This document shows positions 46,881 to 53,995 of a stretch of DNA of 64,000 bases, piece after piece. How positions within the stretch are numbered: position 1 is the stretch's first letter; each line of letters starts with the position of its first letter. Both the position numbers and the translations under genes were made by a program. This stretch comes from Dipteris shenzhenensis (Eukaryota > Polypodiophyta > Polypodiopsida > Gleicheniales): assembly GCA_047967505.1 (NCBI GenBank), contig CM106540.1; one strand, given 5' to 3'. The notes beneath the pieces were generated by a model, which was given only the letters and a program-made list of their open reading frames with translations, was not told the origin of the DNA and searched no databases.

Positions 46881-49800
46881 CCTCACACCATGTCTCTAAC
46901 ATGGTATCAGAGCCACCTTCCATAGCTGCCACTTCATCCCTTCTTCCTGCAGCTTGCAGCCGCCTTATTTCCGCCTCCTTCCCTTGCAGCCCTTTGCACT
47001 CCTACCTGCCCACCTAGAATCTCCAATTGTGCACTCTAGAGGATTAGGGACCTCTTGACAAAAATGAATCTTATCTACCATGTGATTGAAGGGGGCACTG
47101 ATGTGATGCGAAAACAAAGAAAAAAGGTGGGAATCATCATGCATGAAAGAAGATCAGTTTTGAGCTATCTACTTGTGAAGATGAGACCTATTCTTCCCTT
47201 GGTCAAATGTTCTATCATCCACATCCATCTGGGTAGAAATCTAGCTGTTCAATATTTCTCTGGTCAATAATCACAGAAGTAAGACCTCTCTCTCAGCCCC
47301 CCCGCCCCCCCTCAACACACACACACACTTTTGTTTTCAGTGAAATCTTTATATTTATGTGTGGGAAACCTCAAAAGAGGTAAAAACCCACCAATAAGTA
47401 CAAGTAAAACCTCCGAGCAAAAGTCATGAGGTAACCAAGTAAAATATTACATATCAAGCTGGAGGAGAGTAATCCATTTACATATCAAAAGTATTCTGAC
47501 TCACTGTCCGGTTTGGATTACTCTCACTGCAAAATGGAAACATGCAGTGTTGCAGAAGGATCGAAAAGTGGATCCCAGGGCATAACATAAGCAAAGAAAC
47601 CCGCTCCAAGAACACCAACATCAGTAACAAGGCGCTCTATCACCTCAATCGAAGAGCACTGGGCATAGTAAAATCCTGCCTAGAAAGACAAAGGAAGAAA
47701 TACAATCTAGACCCACTGCAACATCAGCCCAATGACGGAGCTGAGCTGATGATAAAACCCTGCCCATGAAGTAGAGGCAGACTCCAAATTGTTGAGCTTG
47801 TTGAAGACCAGAGACCAAAAGGGCAGAATCCAAGGAGCAAACAAGCGGGGAAGTCGATGAAGGAAATTCTGTGACAGAGGCAGAACACAATTGGCGAAGA
47901 AGACCCAGCTGGAGCGATGAAGAAGGGCCATCAGAACCATCCAGCTTTGCTGATTTGACGAGAGGAGAGGCAGGCAGACCACCATGCTTTCGGCGAAGAA
48001 ATACCTGAGTAGGAGCAGAGGTAGAGGGAGGTGCCGAAGCAGAGAAAATAAAAGAAGGAGAAGGCTGCGCAGGGGACTCTGCAAGCTGTACGGTCGTCCG
48101 TACAGGCTGTACAGTCGACCGTACAGCCTGTATGGAAGCCCGTACAGCAGGGATGACTGACTGTACGGGAGAATCTTCAATGAACGGAGAACGTACGGGA
48201 GGTGGTACGGGCGGCAGTACGGAAGGCAGGCTGAGCGGAAGTGGTACGGAAGACGGAGCAGTCGACCGTACGGCCTGTACGGGCGACGGTACTGAAGGCA
48301 GGCTGAGCGTAGGAGGTACGGAAATCCGTACAGCTGACGGCAGCTGTACGGAAGGCGGAGCAGGCAGCATGGTCGTAGGAGGGGACTGCACGGACGTGAG
48401 CTGTACGGACGGGGTCAAGGAGGAAGACGAGGCGGGCTGTGCATAGGAGGAGATCTCCATTGCTCTCCAACGCCCACACACACACACACACACGCATGCA
48501 CGCACGCACACACAAGTGGATACATTGTGTGCATGAGGGTGCACGCGTGCACACATGCCTGCGCACCTAGAGTCTAGGATGGAGGTGGACGTGTGTGTTG
48601 GGGGGCAGGGGGGATTTGTAGAGTAATTTGGTACAGTTGGTAATGTTCAATGTTATCTGCTACTCTTCACACATACATACACTCTGATCCATAGATGCAT
48701 TGTGTGCATACGGGTGCACAAGTGCATGCATGCCTGTGCACATGCAGTGGAGGATGGAGGTGCGTGTGTGTTTTGGGGGTAGAGTAATTTGGTACAGTTG
48801 GTAACGTTCTAGCTTTCTTCTGTGCTGTGCAGGTTACTAGCCTAATTAGGGATGGTGCCAAAAAGATTACCCTCAGCATTGGTGATGGTGCGAATGATGT
48901 GAGCATGATTCAAGCTGCACATATTGGTGTGGGGATAAGTGGCTTGGAAGGAATGCAGGCTGTCATGGCTAGTGATTTCGCTATTGCACAATTTCGGTAT
49001 TTAACAGATTTACTTCTCATTCATGGCCGGTGGTCATACATAAGAATCTCGAAGGTCTTATTTCTATTTTGTGCTCTTTGAAATACCTCACAGGAATTTA
49101 CGTCAATTTGTGATTCTGACTGCTATTGTATCTAGTTATTATATTGGGAATTAAGTCTAGATAGATGTTTCGGACTCCAGATCTATAGTGATATCTATGT
49201 TGGCAGGTGGTTGCTTATTTCTTTTACAAGAACCTCGCCTTTACATTAACACAATTTTGGTTCAGCCTCTACACTGGCTTTTCGGGACAGCGGTTCTATG
49301 ATGATTGGTTTCAGTCATTATACAATGTACTTTTTACTGCACTTCCTGTGATTGTAGTAGGGATTTTTGACAAGGTATGATCTCAACCTTTGAATATGGA
49401 GTGGCTATTGTGACCATTTCCTCACACTCAGCGGCAAGGTGAACTACTGACCATAAATGTGGCTTAAATATATGCAGGATGTGAATGCATCTCAATCAAA
49501 ACAGTATCCTCATTTGTATAAAGCTGGAATAGAAAATGCGTTTTTCAAGTGGCAGGTCCTATCTGTGTGGGCTGTGGCTGCTGTCTACCAATCTGTTATA
49601 TTTTTCTATTTCCCTACAAGGGCTGGAATGGGAGGTCAGAACAGTTCCAGCAGGACACTTGGCGTGTGGGATGTGAGCACTATGGCATTCACCTGTATAG
49701 TTATTACAGTCAACCTGCGGCTGTTGATGGCTTGCACTTTTGTGACAAAATGGCATTTGATAAGCATCATTGGCAGCATCGTCTCCTGGTTTATTTTTGT

Positions 49801-50489
49801 TTTCTTTTACTCAGGATTAAGGAACAAACTGGATAAACAGGTAATCATTTTAATATCATATTCTTGAACACAAGAAAGCATTAATAACCTTTGAATTCTT
49901 TTTCTGATCAAGCTTCTGGTCTGACGTTCAGGAGAATGTTTTTGGAGTCATTTTTATTTTGATGGGCACTTGGTATTTTTGGATTTTGATTCTGTTAGTG
50001 CCAATCACAGCACTCTTTGGAGACTTTGTCTTTCAAGGGTAAGCTCATAGGTTTACGTGAAGCATTCTCAAACATGAGTTCTCTATCTAACTTGAATGAT
50101 CTAAATTCATGTGTTCCTGTTGGGAAAATGTTTCTGTATCATTTTTTGGAAACAGGATGCAGAGATGGTTCTCTCCTTATGATTACCAGATCATTCAGGA
50201 GTCGGACAAGGTTTCGGGTAGTCAAGTTGAGATGTGGTCAATGGCTGAGTCTCCACCTCATCTTACAGCAGAAGAGCAGCGAAGTTTTGCTTTGGCTCAG
50301 CTTCCTAGGGAAATGTCTAGACACACTGGGTATTCATTTGATTCTCCTTGCTTTGACTCTTTCTTTGCATCACAAGAGGGTGTTGCAACTCCACAGAGAG
50401 CTTGGGATGTGGCTCGTAGAGCTAGCATGAAACCACCAAGGCGGCTAACGAGTGAAAGCTCCCAGTACGATCACGATTTTTTGTTGTGA
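31008..50489 (+). CDS. ALA3: ALA3-like P4-ATPase (phospholipid flippase), 3' part
   Basis: P4-ATPases move phospholipids from the outer or lumenal to the cytosolic leaflet of Golgi and plasma membranes, working with an ALIS (CDC50-like) subunit. The seven visible exons are 31008-31087, 40192-40431, 48833-49054, 49207-49374, 49478-49840, 49932-50038 and 50156-50489. They encode about 504 residues in one open frame and all introns are GT-AG. The protein covers the end of the P domain ([20 protein letters not shown]), helices M5-M10 and a tail ending in a typical FFASQ...WDVARRASM motif, which points to the ALA3 branch of the plant family. Earlier exons (actuator domain, DKTGT phosphorylation site, nucleotide-binding domain) are not in this window. 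Introns of more than 31, 9.1 and 8.4 kb hold transposons. No coding lesion is visible, so I take it as a functional gene; whether transcripts span these introns is not shown here. Confidence 0.85.
31132..32204 (-). mobile_element. LINE family 1, 3' fragment in ALA3 intron
   Basis: A (CTAT)n(GA)n tract at 31123-31175 borders the 3' side. The minus strand keeps the zinc-binding domain at 31775-31996 ([35 protein letters not shown]). The 5' side is cut near a (TG)n tract at 32205. Confidence 0.6.
32205..32247. repeat. (TA)n(TG)n microsatellite
   Basis: About 40 bases of ATATAT then GT repeats, bordering the LINE fragment. Confidence 0.95.
32248..33461 (-). repeat. Two diverged Ty3/gypsy LTR ends in tandem
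   Basis: On the minus strand two LTR-like 3' ends occur: ...GGCGCCAACA ending at 33063 and ...GGCACCAAGGCA ending at 32441. Each is followed by TTTGGGGCCA, which would be a primer site. The first LTR may start near 33461 (TGTCGGGCAATGG) just after pol. Two LTR-primer-site junctions in a row suggest a tandem rearrangement of the element. Exact LTR limits are uncertain. Confidence 0.4.
33462..34420 (-). pseudogene. Ty3/gypsy integrase
   Basis: The minus strand has the integrase core in two frames: [20 protein letters not shown] and [16 protein letters not shown] (34206-34412), then [35 protein letters not shown] and [19 protein letters not shown] (33841-34209). Beyond a stop, the C-terminal part continues to about 33470 ([48 protein letters not shown]). 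Frameshifts and stops inactivate it. Confidence 0.8.
34470..35411 (-). pseudogene. Ty3/gypsy RT end and RNase H, with internal inversion
   Basis: The open frame starts in [22 protein letters not shown] and reaches [10 protein letters not shown]. It then has 58 residues that make no sense for gypsy, and resumes at [18 protein letters not shown] with RNase H ([50 protein letters not shown]) and a GPY-proximal linker ending [14 protein letters not shown]. The foreign-looking section is the missing connection segment in reverse orientation (see 35096-35269). The frame stays open through it by chance. Confidence 0.8.
35096..35269 (+). other. Inverted piece of the gypsy RT-RNase H junction
   Basis: On the + strand this reads [20 protein letters not shown], then [20 protein letters not shown] and [18 protein letters not shown], exactly the segment that should lie between [10 protein letters not shown] and [11 protein letters not shown] on the minus strand. 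Everything around it is in minus orientation, so about 174 bases have been flipped in place. Confidence 0.8.
35412..36031 (-). pseudogene. Ty3/gypsy reverse transcriptase, catalytic box deleted
   Basis: The minus strand reads [76 protein letters not shown] and [12 protein letters not shown]. After a frame break, [20 protein letters not shown] passes straight into the LGHIVS region. The expected stretch with the Y(I/V)DD catalytic box is missing, so this RT cannot work. Confidence 0.8.
36178..36541 (-). pseudogene. Ty3/gypsy aspartic protease
   Basis: Retropepsin-like sequence with [20 protein letters not shown], where the active-site triad is DPG rather than DSG or DTG, and later [17 protein letters not shown]. 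It is a degraded element protease; the altered triad would abolish activity. Confidence 0.65.
36542..36915 (+). repeat. Possible LTR with primer site, nested in the gypsy element
   Basis: A TG...CA block (TGTGAGAGTACTTG at 36542 to GCACCATCA at 36900) is followed by AATTGGCGCCTAACA, which resembles a plant gypsy primer site (TTGGCGCC). It falls between the protease and gag parts of the minus-strand gypsy element, so it would be a later insertion. It shares a CTAGGACCTAG-containing stretch with 38190-38220. The second LTR was not found. Confidence 0.35.
37029..37860 (-). pseudogene. Ty3/gypsy gag with CCHC knuckle
   Basis: A Retrotrans_gag-like domain at 37295-37840 ([55 protein letters not shown]) is followed in another frame by [14 protein letters not shown] (37029-37214). 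It forms the capsid/nucleocapsid part of the element. A frameshift lies between the two parts. Confidence 0.8.
37861..38362. other. Region upstream of gypsy gag, possible LTR remnant
   Basis: No ORF. It contains GAGGGAGAGAGAGATGG, an inverted TTGCATGCATGC stretch, and a block similar to 36750-36800 (TTGCCCCTAGGACCTAG). It could be leader plus LTR of the gypsy element, but ends were not found. Confidence 0.3.
38363..38790. mobile_element. L1-type LINE fragment with internal inversion
   Basis: After a (TG)n tract (38363-38390), the + strand (about 38400-38560) encodes the RT thumb: [20 protein letters not shown], matching copy K. From about 38560 to 38790 it is the minus strand that codes, with the RT start: [20 protein letters not shown] and [12 protein letters not shown]. 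The two halves are in opposite orientation, as produced by twin priming. The far edge meets ACACAC repeats. Confidence 0.65.
38791..39014. repeat. (CA)/(TA)/(TG) compound microsatellite
   Basis: ACACACGTG, TATACATA and GTGTGTG repeats. Its right end (GTGTGTGTGATGG, 39002-39014) is repeated at 40120-40132 as the target duplication of the next element. Confidence 0.85.
39015..40119 (+). mobile_element. ORF1-only LINE derivative (HAL1-like), copy 1
   Basis: A 1.1-kb insertion with a poly(A) tail (about 40109-40119) and a 13-bp target duplication GTGTGTGTGATGG (39002-39014; 40120-40132). It encodes the end of a LINE ORF1: a broken DUF4283-like part, the zinc knuckle [14 protein letters not shown] (about 39285-39330), then a stop and a C-terminal part (39547-39978) ending [20 protein letters not shown]...PPPA. 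After that stop there are only 140 bases of 3' UTR before the tail, so no endonuclease or RT was ever attached to this transcript. It would need enzymes in trans. It sits in ALA3 intron b in sense orientation. Confidence 0.7.
40192..40431 (+). CDS. ALA3: ALA3-like exon b (P domain)
   Basis: 240 bases, phase 0 on both sides, acceptor CTTCCAG and donor GTAAGA. It contains [20 protein letters not shown] and [14 protein letters not shown], both conserved in P4-ATPases. A retroelement poly(A) tail ends only 72 bases before the exon. Confidence 0.9.
40432..41399. other. ALA3 intron, no element recognised
   Basis: Unremarkable AT-rich intron sequence after exon b. No ORF of note, no repeat I can identify. 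Confidence 0.5.
41400..42345 (-). mobile_element. Ty1/copia 3' end: RNase H remnant and LTR
   Basis: The minus strand (42060-42330) keeps the end of copia RNase [27 protein letters not shown] and [15 protein letters not shown] polypurine stretch AACAAGAGGGAG then leads to TGTTAGAAAAATTAATG at 42049, the start of an LTR running leftwards. The far LTR end was not located; it may lie between 41400 and 41830. The right edge is cut by LINE N. Confidence 0.55.
42346..44795 (-). mobile_element. LINE N (third LINE lineage) in ALA3 intron
   Basis: The 3' end is an A/T run at about 42340-42346. The minus strand has RT pieces in several frames: [44 protein letters not shown] and [20 protein letters not shown] (43282-43503). 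This is a plant LINE RT, different from family 1 and copy K. Stops and frameshifts are frequent. A 298-bp tandem duplication (43471-44067) repeats part of the RT. Confidence 0.6.
44801..45127 (-). repeat. Copia-type LTR, minus orientation
   Basis: 327 bp. On the minus strand it starts TGTTGGAGATATC and ends CCATGTTTCTAACA, with a long (CT)n near its end. It matches 46601-46901. The bases just before it on the minus strand, CTCTGAAGGGGGG, look like a polypurine tract, so it is a 3' LTR whose element body lay to the right. Confidence 0.8.
45128..45538 (-). other. Presumed remnant interior of the minus copia element
   Basis: Directly upstream of the polypurine tract on the minus strand. No clear conserved domain is visible; frames are short. 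A T run at 45539-45549 ends this part. Confidence 0.3.
45539..46260 (-). repeat. Retroelement-like segment with poly(A) end and GTAC cluster
   Basis: On the minus strand the segment would end in a run of A (45539-45549 as T's). Bases 45925-46190 contain about a dozen GTAC cores, mostly GTACGG, with spacing of 10-30 bases. No LINE domain is visible. It may be a non-autonomous relative of the ORF1-only elements. Confidence 0.4.
46601..46914 (+). repeat. Copia-type LTR with primer site, plus orientation
   Basis: LTR 46601-46901, TGTTGGAGATATC to CATGTCTCTAACA, followed directly by TGGTATCAGAGCC (46902-46914). It is a 5' LTR; the element body that should follow is absent after a few hundred bases. 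It faces away from the LTR at 44801-45127. Confidence 0.85.
46915..47328 (+). other. Leader of a truncated copia element
   Basis: Sequence after the primer site. A small ORF at 47055-47270 has no domain I recognise. It ends in C runs and a (CA)n tract, where the next LINE derivative is inserted. Confidence 0.35.
47329..48473 (-). mobile_element. ORF1-only LINE derivative, copy 2, with GTACGG repeats
   Basis: The 3' 150 bases match the 3' UTR of the element at 39015-40119 in reverse. On the minus strand an open frame (47645-48440; start [12 protein letters not shown]) encodes a Pro/Ser/Val-rich region built of repeats such as VQAVRSTV and SVQLPSA. It then has a DUF4283-like part ([20 protein letters not shown]). 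About twenty GTAC cores at 48086-48420 encode the repeated Val-Arg pairs. Both ends lie in (CA)n. It is internally rearranged near 47480-47530. No endonuclease or RT is present. Confidence 0.6.
48474..48832. repeat. Duplicated end of ALA3 intron b
   Basis: A block starting at about 48517 (ATTGTGTGCAT...GGGTGCAC, ending GGTACAGTTGGTAATGTTC at 48648) is repeated from about 48694 to 48809. Only the second copy runs on into the splice acceptor of exon c. Confidence 0.7.
48833..49054 (+). CDS. ALA3: ALA3-like exon c (GDGAND signature)
   Basis: 222 bases, phase 0. It carries [20 protein letters not shown], the Mg-binding signature of all P-type ATPases, then [19 protein letters not shown] and [11 protein letters not shown] leading to M5. 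The donor is GTCTTA, weaker than the others. Confidence 0.95.
49207..49374 (+). CDS. ALA3: ALA3-like exon d (M5-M6)
   Basis: 168 bases, phase 0. Helices M5 ([19 protein letters not shown]) and M6 ([13 protein letters not shown]) with the conserved [16 protein letters not shown] loop between them. Confidence 0.95.
49478..49840 (+). CDS. ALA3: ALA3-like exon e (M7-M9)
   Basis: 363 bases, phase 0. It begins [20 protein letters not shown] and spans three membrane helices, with the conserved [19 protein letters not shown] segment between M7 and M9. Confidence 0.95.
49932..50038 (+). CDS. ALA3: ALA3-like exon f (M10)
   Basis: 107 bases, ending phase 2 in a Gly codon completed by the next exon. 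[20 protein letters not shown] plus [16 protein letters not shown] form the last helix. Confidence 0.95.
50156..50489 (+). CDS. ALA3: ALA3-like exon g (C-terminal tail)
   Basis: 334 bases, ending in TGA. It begins [18 protein letters not shown] and includes [20 protein letters not shown] and [20 protein letters not shown], a cytosolic tail conserved in ALA3-type flippases. It ends YDHDFLL. Confidence 0.95.
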
Positions 50490-50705
50490 TGCTTTTTGGC
50501 TTGGTTTGTATCAGTTGAGGCCTGTTGTATATAGATATTCTTTTGTAGTCCAGACTACAGAGCTGTAAGTTCTTTTTTTAAGACAGGTCAGAAATCCCTC
50601 TTTTTTAACCAACGAGGGTCCCCATGTAACTTTGGGTAGAGTCCTACATTCTTTTCAAAGTGAAGATTATCAATAAAATTGTAACCTACATGACTGTGAC
50701 TATAT
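50490..50705 (+). terminator. ALA3-like 3' UTR and poly(A) signal
   Basis: After the TGA the sequence is U-rich with an AATAAA at 50672-50677, the only good plant poly(A) signal near the stop. The cleavage site is expected 15-30 bases further on. Confidence 0.6.
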
Positions 50706-51487
50706 GCTCTCATTTGTAGTGAGACACTTAAGATATTGCGGCTAGAAAGATGTATTATTGGCAATTATTTTCTATGCAAGCATAACGAAACCAATTCTTT
50801 GCTTGGAGCTGATGTTGTATGTGAGAGCCATTTGAAAGATCTCTTTGGCTGAACATGGATTGAAGATTGCCAAACTCACACCTCTGTAATCTTGAGAAGC
50901 TATGTTGAAGGATATACCAACTGCAGGCACAAAGTGCAATGCAGTTTTTGACAGTTTTTGATTATTATCACCACCAACAGGAGTTACGTTTTAGGCATCT
51001 TGGGCAAGGTGCTGCAGCAGAGGACTCTTCTGTCTATTGAAACTTACAGAGGATTATTTTTTGGGGAGCGATTGTGTGGTACGCAGAAAAATGAGACTTC
51101 AAGGCGATAGAAGGTGGTTGGGGTTGATATTGTGTTGTCACCTCCGAATCTAGTTGGCTATAAACTGCTATCCGAGTAAGAAAGTCTAAATAGAAGGTGG
51201 CTGTGCCTTGTTCTGGAGGAGGTTGTGAAACAAAGGTGGCGTTTGGATAAGTGATCTACACCAGAAAAGGCAGAAGTGTCCAAGGCACAACTACTCCAGA
51301 AATCGCATCATGAGTACCTTAGTGATGTGTGTGTTTGGCATTAGAACTGTCTTGGGGCTGGATTTTCCATGAAGAACACCAACAGACCAGTTGGCGAAGT
51401 CTGCCCTTGTAAGTACTATTAAAGTTTCTATTCTCAAGGAAGCCCTTTCTTTCTTTTTCAGTTGTTATGAGATTCATTATTGCTCAT
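50706..51487. other. Intergenic, no gene seen
   Basis: No ORF above chance, no repeat recognised. Confidence 0.5.
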
Positions 51488-52300
51488 TTTTTTTTCAAAA
51501 AAGAGACTTCTATTAAGTATTAAAGAAAACCATTAGAGCAAGCTCCATACGGGAATACGGGATACACCATGCAATGCATGAAATGCTCAAGAGCCAAAAA
51601 GAAAGGATTGGGGCTGATAGTGCCATCTCAATCCGGTAGCAACCTCCGAGAAAAAGGGAGAACCCCTCCAAACTCGAAGAAATACAGTCCTCCTAGAAGA
51701 GGCTCTTCGTGAAGGGTTCTGCATGCTAGCCCATATGGCTATCAAAGAGTGAATCGTGTCACTCCAAATACCAGTGAACACCTATGATGGGTGTATCTGG
51801 GTGTCATCCAAGGCCCTTTGTGCATCTGGCTCTCCAAATGTGCCAAGAGGAAATGCTAGCCAAAATCTCCCAAGAGGTGTCCACTGAAACATGTGAAGCT
51901 CTGAAAGGAATATGTGGTACATCCTGAAGAGAACATGGCTCTATCTCCTGTCAGCGGATCGAGAGTGTCCAAGAAGAAGGCTCACCTTCATAAAACACCT
52001 GGGGCCCAGTAAGGGATAACCATGCGACTGAGCCCCAAGTCATGAAGAAAGGGGGAAGTATGAAAAATGCTGAGTATCCAAGCAACTCCTTTCCAAACAA
52101 TTCTCGCTTGATTGTAGTCCCAAAGGCAATGTCGCATTGACTTCTCTTCAGAATGACAACGAGGGTAAGTGTTATTCCTCATCTTTAGCTTTGCATTTAA
52201 TGTGAATACTTTCGACAAGTTTCTAATGATTGACCTCAGCTTTGTGAATCTTGAGGCGCGAGTTGTAAGGTGATGAATGTAATACACACGCTCTCCAAAT
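51488..52300 (-). mobile_element. LINE 3' fragment (zf-RVT)
   Basis: A T run (51488-51495) marks a poly(A) end. The minus strand at 51988-52287 gives MRNNTYPRCHSEEKSMRHCL and WDYNQARIVWKGVAW, a plant LINE zf-RVT domain. 5'-truncated. Confidence 0.65.
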
Positions 52301-52417
52301 TAACAAGCTCATGTCAAAAACAGATTTAATGCACGTTTTAGATGTGTGTGCATAGGTTATGAATTTAAGGATGATTGGCATGAGCATTGCACAGTAAGAT
52401 CTGAAAATGTCAAATTT

Positions 52418-52717
52418 GGTGCTTGCATAGTAGCGAAGTATTAGGGTGCAAATTCTTCACAAAGGTAGATCTCAGAGCTAAATACCACATGATTCACGTC
52501 AAGGAGGGAAATAAGTATAAAATTGCATTTTATAATTTGGGGGGGGGGGTTGTATGAGTATGTACATGGTGCTTGCATAGTAGCGAAGTATTGGGGTGCA
52601 AATTCTTCACAAAGGTAGATCTCAGACCTGAATACCACATGATTCATGTCAAGGAGGGAAATAAGTACAAAATTGCATTTTATAATTTCTTGGGGGTTGT
52701 ATGAGTATGTACATGGT
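52418..52717. repeat. 150-bp tandem duplication
   Basis: Two units start at 52418 and 52568 (GGTGCTTGCATAGTAGCGAAG). They differ at only a few bases and by the length of a G run. Confidence 0.9.
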
Positions 52718-53290
52718 TACGCCCTTTGGTGCTAAAAGCATTTTTGCCACGTAATGTTTATCATGAACTAGATTCTACGGGCCTCTCTCTTCAAATCAGT
52801 TTTGGTGTTATTTGACGACATTTTGCTATATAGCAAGACCAAGGAAGAGAACTTGGTTATGCCCTTTGGGAAGTTGCTTTTGCCATTTACTAATTTCTCA
52901 TGATCGAGATTCTACGGGCCTCTCTCTTCATATCATTTTTGGTTTGAATTAATGACACTTTGATATGTAGCAAGACCAAGGAAGAGCACTTGGTTTACAT
53001 GACAATTGTCTGAAATGCTTAGGCTCACAAGTTGGTTGCAAAGGCCCCTTAGTTTATACATTTATTGCTAACAATGTGTCAATAATGGAGATCCAATTAA
53101 GGTAGAGGCTATTAGAAATTGGCCACAACCTCGTCACTCCACCTAGTTAAGGAAATTTTGAGTTGGCAAAATTCTATAAAAATGCCTTATGTGCGATGGC
53201 ACAATCAAGTAGCATTTGAAGGCTTCAAGATGGCTTTCACAACATTGCAATTTGAATCGATACAAAACTCTACGCAATTGTGAGGTTCAT
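52718..53290 (+). pseudogene. Decayed Ty3/gypsy RT with 137-bp tandem duplication
   Basis: The + strand keeps VLFDDILLYSKTKEE, a variant of the gypsy DDIL(I/L)YS catalytic region, then DPIKVEAIRNWPQPRHST and FEGFKMAFTTLQFE further on. Two units starting at 52771 and 52908 (GATTCTACGGGCCTCTCTC) form a tandem duplication across the catalytic region. Frames are heavily broken. Confidence 0.6.
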
Positions 53291-53990
53291 ACTTGGCATG
53301 CATACATTTCACTTAAGTTAGGCGCTTGCCCATTATGAATACTATAGAGCGCATAGCTACACATATTGTACATGCTTGAGGCTCTTGTATACCTTTATTG
53401 TAGACTATTACAATTTGATTGACCTTCTATTATGTTCACTCTTTTATGTTTTGCTTTGATTATATGTTATAGTACTTAGTTTATGGTGCTTAGGTTTTAG
53501 GTCAATAAAATTATCATTCATTGTTTGTCCCAATGTGTTAGTGCTTAGGGTAAAATGATGTTAATATAGTACATAGCCTTTTAGTTTTTTTTTCCCAACA
53601 ATCTAAAAACTTTTTATACTTATACAAGAGGCACCATATCTTTCAATTTTAGGTCATCTAAAACAATTTCCTTGTGGAATTTCAAAAGCAATTTAGAAAT
53701 TGATTTACATGCACATCCATCTATAAAGAAAGAGATTAGATATAGATAAGGTCATATGCGGGTTGCTATAGCTAGATTCTCGTTCTAATTTGGTCAAAGG
53801 ATTAGGGTTGTTTTCTTAAAAAAAATGTATTTCACCTCCTATCAATTCAATTAATTAACTAGTCTATGTTTTTCCACGGAGGCTTAATCAACCTATGTTT
53901 CTCTATGGCTTAATTTATTTATGCATTAATTAACCTATGTTTCTCCGTGGCTTAATTTATTCTATATATAGATTGTTTAAGAGGGGCTTC
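53291..53990. other. AT-rich intergenic DNA
   Basis: Nothing recognised apart from a short repeat of CTATGTTTCTC(T/C)(A/G)TGGCTTAATTTATT at 53880-53970. Confidence 0.4.
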
Positions 53991-53995
53991 CCCAA

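Noticed and set aside
47645-48556. 303-residue ORF as a host Pro-rich protein gene
   Set aside because: Its 3' side shares a tail with another retroelement, its ends lie in CA repeats, and the Val-Arg repeats come from GTACGG motifs. The first residues are translated microsatellite.
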